A DNA stretch of 64,000 bases from Amorphophallus konjac (taxonomy: Eukaryota; Streptophyta; Magnoliopsida; Alismatales; Araceae). This document shows positions 55,036-64,000 of this stretch, piece by piece. The first letter of the stretch is position 1; each line of letters begins with the position of its first letter. Made by a program: the position numbers and the translations under genes. Below the pieces are notes generated by a model, which was not told the DNA's origin, ran no database searches, and saw nothing but the letters and a program-made list of their open reading frames with translations. The stretch lies in the NCBI GenBank assembly GCA_022559845.1, contig CM040127.1, forward strand, positions 29,350,708 to 29,414,707, read 5' to 3'.

Positions 55036-58000
55036 AGAATATGGGATCCACAAAATCAACCTGAGGAGGATGAGTAAGGATGAAGTATCCGGTTAACCGA
55101 AGGCCATGGGGTGGAAGGGCTTACAAAACAACTCTTACCCAGAGAAAGGGAATTATCTTGTAGTCATCACTGTTGCCTACTTGCGAAAAGCATAATGGAC
55201 TTGTACAGGGAAAAAACTATTCAAGATGCATATCTGCATAGCTAGAAAAAGAAACAGCCAGATTCAGATACATGAATATAGAGTGAATTACAATAAGACT
55301 TGGGTCCCTCCGAAAGTGAGAAAAGGTTCCTCTTTTCCCCAACATTTGATATAGTTTTAGCTTTCGAAGCCTCCACTCAAAATCCTTCCCCATTGGAGAA
55401 TACAGCCTCCTCCGAAGGCGCTCTCGCCCTGCTATGACAACGTCCTTTCAAGAATCCATCATCTGGTATGGTTAATTTTGAAGCAAAAACCGGCTTTACA
55501 TGGTCACATTACGTACGTACAGAGATTTATGCCAGTGGGACGTGTAAGTTAAGGTTCTGAGAACTTTCTACGGGCAACTATGGCTCCAGTTGGACTCGTC
55601 TCATCTAGATTGAACAAGCATGACTTTAACAATTACTGACATCGATAACACACATCCATGTCGCCCTTTCTGTTCCATATTCTGGAACCTGCAGGCAGAT
55701 AGCTAGGATCGGCATCACCAAGAACCCAACGTTTCACACATCTAATCTATTTGGGGCAGGCTTCAAATCGGCACCCATATCCTCACTCAAACGCTGTGAC
55801 TGGGTGCGTGTACCCACACACACACACACACAGGCTGTTGTTTCCTGAGAAGCCACAGGTACCCGAAACAGTTGACACCCAACTCTGGACAAGATGATAA
55901 AACCGTCCAACCGAAGGATAAAAAGCGCTTGCTTCCGCTTACACTCTCAGACCCCCACATGCTCACTGCCACCGATGAATGTGTGTGTGTGTGTGTGTGT
56001 GTGCGCGTGTGTGTGTGTGTGAGAGAGAGAGAGAGGGAGAGAGAGAGAGGGGGGGTCTAGGTAGCAGTGTTAGCAGTGGCAGTGTGCTTCTTCTCTCTCA
56101 CTTTTATTTTGATTTCAGACAGTCACCACGTGCACTGCTGCAAGGACAGTTTCACGGGGTCAGTCTGTACGCCATTCAACACTCCCCACCCCCCAACCCC
56201 CCAATCCGGCTATGACCCGACCGGATTTCCAAGGGTGGGGCTCCACTTACCCACCTGACGTTTGTACCTCCACCCGCACCCGACCCCCCCCCCCACCGCA
56301 CTACAAAGGACACAGCTCCAACACAATAATATAGCAGTACTGTTTCCCCTCCCCCTGTGACTGACTTGTGGGTGAGGGTTAATCCTTTTTCCCCTTTCCT
56401 TGAGCCATTGCGTGCTTTGGTGTGCATTCCGTTGTCTTCGGGGTGTTTAAAGTTGAGAACTGTCCACTTCAAATGGTGCTCCATGCAAGGCTCTCATGCG
56501 ATTCAGAGTCTGGCATCAATCCCACATGCACAGTGCTTGGCACACAACGGCTGACACGATACAAATGTCAACTTTTGATTGAACACAGCCACGTACTCTG
56601 CATGTTTTAGAGTCTCTAATTCGTAAAGGGGGAGGAAGAGTCTGCACAAAGGAAAAACATAGGGCCTAGAGCAATTAACTTCATCAGCGAGCTTAATTAC
56701 TTGCATGGGATTTGATATACTAAAACTTCTGTTTAGGTGGCCTATATAATTAACCCCTGGACAAAATGTCACTCTCGATGGGGAAAAAACATATATAACT
56801 GCCGAACATTTATAATCTGCTAACCTTATGCTACGTCTACTAAACTAGATGTGGTTGAAGTAGCTCCAGGTATCCAAGACATGGTCGTCTATGCATATTG
56901 ATTTCTTTGATGGCCACGTCTCATAATTGAAATGTGATCTCGAGTTCTTCGCGAGGGCAGCAGCTAGTTGATTTCCCCGTCGACACCCGCAATTAACTAA
57001 TCCTTCACAATCACTGATGACCGAGTCCATGCATCTTCATATTCCTATCATCTCTGTTAGATGTTGAAGCAAACTAATTGGAAAATACAATGAAAAGTTC
57101 TCATTATATATAGTTATTCATTCGACTGCGTATACCCGGGGCATAAGCTGCAAACTTATGGCCTAGTGGGACAATTAAGTACCAGGTAAAGTTCCCTTCA
57201 TGAGGCAAGAAATTCAAGTTTCCCTAATTAATATAGATGGGGGGGGGGGCTAGCTAGCTAGAGACACTCCATGTAGTGGACATGGGGAAAGAGGCAAAGA
57301 GAATTCAAATATTGTCGTGTTCCAATATAAAGCTCAGTACGTAGGGAATGGCTTAATTCTGATGAATCCAAGTACTTACAACCAGATGCGTCTTCGAGGG
57401 GGCATGTATATATATATATATATATATCTTGCTGGCTGTGTCATGCAGATCTAGCATCATTTGAAGAGAGAACTGCCGCAAGTTCTTATTGCTCGGGCAT
57501 CACTAATCATGCTTCAAACAGTACTTAATTCAATTTGTTAGTGTCAAAGTTGAGAAAAATGTTTGGTAATTACATATGGGAACAGCTGTCAACAGATCCA
57601 AGTGACTGGATGTTGGCATACCCAACTGTTATCTGTAAGGGGCAAATGCTCAACTTTGAACACCAAACGTTCTTATGGGCACTTGTAGACCCACACCATC
57701 AATCAGCTAGATGCGAGAGCACTTGGTTATGAAAAGGAGGACTTTATATGTGAGGAGAACTAAACAACTTCATGATTATTTTAGGGACAAGGCAGCTAGG
57801 ATTGTTCGTCGATTGCGTTATAAGTGATGAAAACAGAACTCGTACGTACGTATATACTTCTAGTTTGAATCTGAAGAACTTTAACTTAATTATTCGGGGT
57901 CCATCTTAAAGAATTAAGGGAAAAAGAAAACTTCGGTGCTCTAAAGTAAAACCGGAAGAGGATGCGAGGGCAACCCTCTACTTCAAATTGTTGGTCTAGA

Positions 58001-59009
58001 TTCTGAGAAAACATGCACCTCCTGTTGTTAACAGACTGGAAAGGCACAACGTCAACATCATCTCTCTTTAGAAAGTAACAAGCGATCCTACGCATGAGAT
58101 GGAAATATTAGAAAACTCCAGAAGCGTAAAGGGAACGGTAAGATCATCAAGGTTACGACTATCCGGAAGGGTAAAGGAGAAGAAGGCAACCCGTGAAACG
58201 AGGTCGTTTCCAACTTTGAGCAACACTCCTGTACATATGCAGGTGATTGGAACATAGGACATCTCTCCAGCAGCTGGAACTTTCGGTTGAAAAATATTGT
58301 TTTTTTGGGGGGGAAATATGATTTAAGAACCTTGAAGGATTCCTGAAATCACATAAACTGAGGAAACCACTAATGCAGAAATTCAGTTTCAGTGATGATT
58401 TCAAGCATAATCTGTCTGGTTCATTGCATGGAAACTGTCCATTCTACAACATGCATGGTTTAAATACAGTACGAAAAGATCGTGATCTTTTTATTAATTG
58501 AACCTGCTGTCTTAATAGCAGTAAACTTAAATATTACCGTCAAAACCCGAAATATTTGGAACCCAAAGGCGCATCTTTTCACGCTGTTTGTTTTGATGTA
58601 ATTATTTATTGAAACTAGCATACTTTTGAAATTTAAAATAAAACATTAAGATATTTTGTTGATTTATTGTGATTTTTCAACTCATTTTTTCTCCTGTTTT
58701 TGTTTTTACGGTCTGCAGTCTAAAACAAAGAACCTTGGTGTCACATGGGCCATGTAATTTCATTCGCACAATTTTATATTCAAATAAATAACTAAAAAAT
58801 ATTATAAAATAAAATAACTACATAGTTTTACCATGAAACGAACAAACCCTTGTGTCAAACGTTTTGTTGCCCATACAAATACATTGATAAAAATTATCGG
58901 TATATTATCTTTCTTTCTGCTTCCGCATCGATCACCACCTGATTTTCTGATCTCCTTGAATGATTTGTCACATGTACATTTTCTAATTAAAATGTGTGTG
59001 TGTGTGTGC

Positions 59010-59054
<45 letters not shown>

Positions 59055-60908
59055 GCCGTGGCCTTTCTCAGATCTGCCTACATCTTCCTCGAGATCAACC
59101 CCCCACCTATGGATGTTGCTCTTTGACCCTTCATGCATCTCCCCCTTCTTCTTTAACGCAACTCCCTCAAAAGAAGGTATCACATAAGAGAGGCATTTAC
59201 TAGCATCTCCCAGTGGATGGTTTCGTCAGCTTGTAGATCACACACCTTTCTAAAGCTTCTTTAACTTGTGTGAGGTCACAGTTTTTCGTATGCGGGGGAC
59301 AGTGATGTCAAATTGATGTTATAAATATCATCACAGGCAAGATACTTTGTACAAAAGGAAAACCAATGCGCACTGTGGTGAGGTTATCTGTCCATTCAAC
59401 ACTGTCTCTCCTTTAATTCCTATGTAGTGTTTCTTGTGGGTTTTTCTGCAGGTGAGTGCTCACATATCCGTCCAATGGAGGTGGGACTCTCCCACATGCC
59501 TATAAAATTATGCGGGCACAGGTTTAAGATCAGGCAGCTCAGTTATTTGTTTTCTTTTAATGAATAAACTCCTCTCCCAGAAATTGTACCGGGTTTCGGA
59601 TACATGGCTCGTGCTTGGTCGAGGTGCCGATGACTGATCAGTTACTTGGTTACCATCACTCAGCGTTTCCATTTCACCTCCCAAAGGGCAAAAAAAAAAG
59701 CAAAAAGAAAACACTTAATTATTGTAAACTCATGCATGTTGTGCTACAACTTTTATTTGGGTGGATAAAAACAATTAATTAAGGTTGTCATAAACAAATT
59801 TACTTGAGCTTGTCATAAAGTCAAAATCAAGTACTGATTTTTATAAGTTACATCCAAACATAACTTTAACACCTGTTTTGAACCCTAATTAAACATCATC
59901 CTGGCTTGTAACTGCATGCGTTAATTGCGTTTCCTAGCTATGCTATTTCACCGGCCCGTGGTCCTTTCTTGGGGGGAGAGGGAGGCAAATGTTGAGGTCG
60001 TGGACGCCATATATAAAATCAAGTACTGATTAGAATAATAAATAAGTGAAAAACCAAAGGTACGTACGTAACTGCGGGTCCACGTCCACTTTCATTAGAA
60101 TTTGCTTCTCTTTATTATATATATATATATATATATATCCTTCATTTTCTCCATGACTCCCCCACCCCACCCCCAAGCTCCTTTTCCTATTTCTGATATC
60201 AATGTGTCCTTTAAGCTGTCCCACCTATACCAAATAAAATATAATGGCTATCATATAGGGTGGGTGTGAATGCTTTTGGAAGTTAGCTATGCATCGGATT
60301 CTACCATTTTCATGTGACTTGTTTTACTCTCTCTCTCTCTCTCTCCGCTCCCAACCCCAGGACACACACATGAAGGAGTCCATGTCGAGGGGTCTATTCA
60401 CCAAAGTGTATCAAAAGCACGCCTAAGTTCACGGTTAGGGTGCAAATTTTCAAGGCCCCATCTATCATGTTACGGGTGACCCTGATACCACGTATTGCCA
60501 AAGGAGAGGTACGTCTAATTAACAAGTAGACGGCTGTGCACGTCTCACGTTACTATTCACAGAAAAGAGACAAGTGCTCTAGGCGCGTTGTTCCATCGCT
60601 GTGTTAGGGCCCATCGCCAGCATGAAGCATTGCTGCCCATGCTTCCCCACTTCCGTTTGTACTTCCAACACACAGCACACACATGGATCAGTTAATCAAT
60701 GAACCTTAATTTCCATTAACTAGGTCTCAAAATGGAAGGGAAAATAAAAGGGTCGGTCACTGGAGCATCAATCATCCTCAAAATATATGTCCTCTAGCTG
60801 CGTCATTTTGGTTCAATACTTCTCGATCGATCAGTTGATGCACTTAAGCTACTAATTAACGACTAGTCTTTCCTACTGCGCGTGATGCATGCCAAAAAAA
60901 ATTAAGTC
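55036..60908. other. AT-rich intergenic DNA with microsatellites
   Basis: I recognise no gene in this stretch. Simple repeats are a CA run at 55818-55833, compound (TG)n(AG)n at 55978-56052 and 58994-59054, TA runs at 57408-57428 and 60117-60138, a CT run at 60330-60347, and C- or G-homopolymers (56285-56293, 57240-57249). Short frames across them are low-complexity artefacts. Confidence 0.5.
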
Positions 60909-61272
60909 GAGTAATACTTAGTGCATCCACTGCATTAATTACACGTGATAATAATTATTAATTTTTTTAATTTTTTTGAGTGACTCTCACCTTAAATTTG
61001 TTTGGCCCCATGTCACGTCATCAAGTGACATGATACGAGAGTCAAATAAAAATAAAAATTGAGTTCTGTAAATAGTGAAAAATATTATTTTTCATTATTT
61101 ATAGAGTGATATTTTTTTATTTGACCCTCGTGTCACGTCAATTTGATGATATGACATGAGGGTCAAATAAATTTGAAACGCGAGTCGCTAAAAAAAATTA
61201 AAAAAATATTAAGTGTCATACTAATTATATCGATGGAGATAATTAATATATTGAGTGCACTAAGTATTACTC
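60909..61272. mobile_element. MITE with 17-bp perfect terminal inverted repeats
   Basis: The left end GAGTAATACTTAGTGCA (60909-60925) is exactly the reverse complement of the right end (61256-61272). The 364-bp element is AT-rich, noncoding and internally symmetrical: GTCACGTCATCAAGTGACAT and GAGAGTCAAATAAA have mirrored partners near 61130-61170. The flanking bases show no clear duplication, so the superfamily is undecided. Confidence 0.8.
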
Positions 61273-61450
61273 TTATAATTCACATTTTTATCAATGTTTC
61301 ACGTAGGATTTAACTAGCGAGCTCAACTCTTCGAAGGAGATTTATACAAAATAACTAATTAAAGGGGCATAAAATATAGTTTCGGCCTTTTTTTGCTGTT
61401 AATTTGTGTCCCTTTCTATATATGTCTTTGAAATTTGATGTAATCCAAAG

Positions 61451-61451
<1 letters not shown>

Positions 61452-61513
<62 letters not shown>
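61452..61513. repeat. (TA)n microsatellite, about 31 repeats
   Basis: An uninterrupted TA run of about 62 bp, fully self-complementary and therefore likely to be length-variable. Confidence 0.9.
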
Positions 61514-61514
<1 letters not shown>

Positions 61515-62189
61515 CTTAATTTGCCATCCTTTATGATGAGCAACAACAAATATTAGCATTCGAAGTTCAGGGATCAGATCATTTATGGGCAACAAATATT
61601 AGCATCTTGAAGGAATTAGTCATAACATTTGAATGCCATTTATTTTCTTGGTAATTAAAGGAAAATTCACATTGACAACTATATTAATCTATATTTCTTT
61701 TCGCTGCAAGTTATAGTATCTTGCATGGGATCACTGTGTACGGACGTGTGTCAAGGTGTCTAAATCTTGTGGTGCCACGTCAGCGTGATGACTAGAGTGC
61801 ATCCAGTGGCGGTGAATGGTAAGACGGCAGCATTCCGTGCCATTTCGCTGCTATGTACACTCCGCGCGTGGTCTGGATTAGCGTGATCGTGCACTGATAA
61901 ACCAACACTTGAATTTATGGTTTCGTAAGCGTGCGTGTCATGGTACGTTGACGTGCTCTTGCCCCGGGGTAAAACGTCAAAATATTGTAAAACATTAATT
62001 TTAAAAATCTAAAAAAATAGAGAAAATTACCTAATTCTGTGAAATTATCTTTATATCCCAATATTTATCATATTTATTGTAATACTCAAAAAATTCTTTA
62101 AAAAAGTCATTGTGTCCATATCTTTAAAACTCCTTAAAATAAAAAAGTATCTCTTTACCCATGTGGAAGGGCATAATGACTATTTTCTT

Positions 62190-62365
62190 AGGGCCGCTTT
62201 GTTTCCGAGGTGGGGTGACTTATTCGGCCCCCACCGCCCGAATAAATCACTCCACCTCAGTTAGGGGGACGTGTGTGAGAAAAAATTATGGGATCCACAG
62301 TTTTCTCTCATATCGATTTATTATTCCCCCGTCTTATCGTAACCTGAAAATAAAGAGGGCCAAAA
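62190..62365. mobile_element. Degenerate MITE-like foldback
   Basis: It begins GGGCCGCTTTGTTTCCGAGG and ends with a similar inverted sequence (CCTGAAAATAAAGAGGGCC). Inner arms GGTGACTTATTCGG and CCGAATAAATCACT pair strongly (62206-62252). The GGGCC...TTTGTTT start recalls PIF/Harbinger- or hAT-like MITEs; the target duplication is not clear. Confidence 0.45.
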
Positions 62366-63359
62366 AATTTTAGAGATATTACAGTAAATATGATAAAGAT
62401 ATAGATATAGAAATAATTTTAAAAGATTTAAAGACTATATATATAAGTAACCCCCCCCCCAAAAAAAAACCCTAACCTCTTGATTCTTAAATGGCTAGCT
62501 TTAAAACTTTTTGGATCTTAGTTTTTGGTAGGTGTAAAATCAGATAAAAGCTTATATATTTTGAAACCAGCAATATATGCCACCCAAAATATTAATAAAA
62601 TACACTAAAAAACTCATAGGACTCTAAACAATAAAACAACGCCTAACAATATTGTTTTCTAGTATGTTACAGCATAGCAATCAACCCCCATAGTAATAAT
62701 TTTTCCAATTTAATTTTGTACGTCCTATTATGATTCTAAATATATAGATAGCCGTGATAGATAATTTACCCGAGTTAAGTTAGTGAAAATTTGATTGGTT
62801 GAGAAGGTGGGGGATAAGTGGCTGCAGGTCAATTAGTAGCGGTTGAATTCATATACATTATTCAAAATATTTTTTGTTAAATAAAAATTTAAGAGAAGAT
62901 GAAATATTCCAAGTCGACCATGATCAACTAATTAAAAAACAGTCCAAAAGTCGAATAGCTTATCTCGAACAGGTATTTTTGTCGCTTTCATGTATCACGT
63001 TGCCAAACAAAGACTGATGGAAGTGCTAGAATCTAAGCTTTACTATGGACATGGCTTTATAAATGACAGAATTATTGAGCCTCTGATTGATGCAGTCCGT
63101 ACGACAGTCAAATCGATGGAGATGTTCAGCGTAAAATTTAATAAAATAAGAGAGGAAAGCTACATGCAATTTTACGCAGAGCTTTCGGTAATAGAGGTCG
63201 CGGTGAGATGTCTTCAGTCCCAAAGTCATTTGTTCTTCTCTTTTGTTTCGAATCGAATGGTAAATGTTCTTGTTTAGAAAGTTGTGATAAGTCAATTATA
63301 TCGATTAAAAATAAGAATTCAAATTCGAGAAAAGTCTCGACATTTCTTCCCAAGGAGGG
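62366..63359. other. AT-rich intergenic DNA
   Basis: No recognisable gene or repeat. The open frames here (for example + strand 62990-63277) carry no known motif. Confidence 0.4.
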
Positions 63360-64000
63360 TGAAACTCGTCGGACTCATTGCGGCCCATCAGTAACCGGCC
63401 CGCGTCGGCCCCGTGCGTTTTGATCAACGCGAAACGACTGACACTCCAAAAGCGGAAAGCCCAATGAGGGCATATTGAAGACTCGCCATTCCCAAGAAGC
63501 CTTAATTCGAGTGTCATGGACGCCGAACGCCTCTCCAATAACCGAACGGCTTTCCTGCCGTTACAGGCCACGTCTTTGGCGGTGACTAGATCCACGCCAT
63601 GATCCTCACCTCGAGACCATGCTTTCGAGTTGAGCAGGAGCACTACAGGAAACTCCTCCCACGATCAAATTAAGGGGAGTGTTATCCCACGACTCACGCT
63701 TTTCCCCATTAAGGAACGGGCGCCATCCCCTGGACGACCTATAAATAGGTTGCCAAACTTACAAAGGGGGATAGATATACACAGAGAGATATACGACCAC
63801 GGACATAAACCCTCACAGAGACGCCCCCACACGGGGACAACCAGAGTTCCCGACCCTGTGAGTGAACCAGACGTACCTAGAGAAAGAGACAAGCTTATGA
63901 GCACTTCTTCCACGTGGCGAGCACTTGCCGGGCACAGCGAGCTCTCCGAGGAATCAAGCACTGTCCACAGGCTTGCTCGCTCTACTCTCTCTCTCTCTCT
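63360..64000 (+). mobile_element. Possible LTR start with TATA box at window edge
   Basis: A purine tract (CCCAAGGAGGG) precedes TGAAACTCG near 63359, and the composition shifts to GC-richer DNA. TATAAATA at 63740-63747 in the symmetrical context CCTATAAATAGG is followed by a purine-rich leader, as in the LTRs at 15012 and 22196. The window ends in a CT run before any internal region, so this is tentative. Confidence 0.35.

Noticed and set aside
55979..56215. Frame starting with a Cys-Val repeat
   Set aside because: It is translation of the TG/AG compound microsatellite.

Overview
This is repeat-rich nuclear DNA of a flowering plant. Almost everything recognisable is Ty3/gypsy LTR retrotransposon, with the lineage features of plant genomes: Tat-like integrase, Tekay/chromovirus-like gag-pol, initiator-Met tRNA primer sites and long LTRs. 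There are also a LINE fragment, MITE-like foldbacks and (TG)n(AG)n and (TA)n microsatellites. I see no rRNA, tRNA or convincing single-copy host gene. The species cannot be fixed from this sequence.

Layout. (1) 1-16 kb: 3' part of a Tat-like element. A + strand integrase ends at 1501. A 12.7 kb post-pol region follows, holding four minus-strand (antisense) multi-exon genes: copy 1 (3247-5727), copy 2a (6315-7587), copy 2b (7954-11065) and copy 3 (11642-13050). A polypurine tract and an LTR start near 14220 come next, with a TATA box at 15012 and a tandem array at 15651-16115. (2) 16.7-22.8 kb: a second Tat-like unit with a decayed antisense gene (copy 4, 17474-20239), the same backbone before the LTR, and an LTR start near 21504. 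(3) 23.2-30.7 kb: a minus-strand Tekay-like element cut off in its reverse transcriptase. Its 5' LTR was hit by an opposite-facing solo LTR of the same family, giving a ~2.4 kb inverted repeat. (4) 30794-43184: a full-length Tekay-like element with 3.84 kb LTRs and a perfect CTTTC target duplication, its genes broken by many stops. (5) 44152-47801: a solo LTR with a perfect ACTGG duplication. (6) 48-51 kb: an LTR-like region with CCGGCG repeats. (7) 51.6-53.2 kb: a LINE ORF1 fragment on the minus strand. (8) 53-64 kb: AT-rich intergenic DNA with MITE-like foldbacks, microsatellites and a possible LTR promoter at the right edge.

The most interesting content is the coupling of antisense genes and palindromes. 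Copies 1, 2b and 4 encode plant mobile domain (PMD, aminotransferase-like) proteins with R/E-rich coiled-coil tails. I traced their GT-AG introns by eye; every junction is phase 0 and exon lengths are conserved. Copies 1, 2a and 3 read through without a stop. Short GC-rich palindromes in AT-rich spacers recur just upstream of these genes, in their first introns and in the U3 of the neighbouring LTR. Each cassette has its own sequence flavour: GGCGTCCAGG, GACGCGTCC or TGACGGTC. The TGACGGTC flavour also fills the LTRs of the unrelated Tekay-like families, at a regular 31-34 bp pitch and with arms that change together. A third flavour (TTAAACCGGCG) sits upstream of a TATA box at 49 kb. I suggest, as inference only, that these are element-specific recognition sites, possibly for the TE-encoded PMD proteins, by analogy with the VANC proteins of VANDAL transposons.
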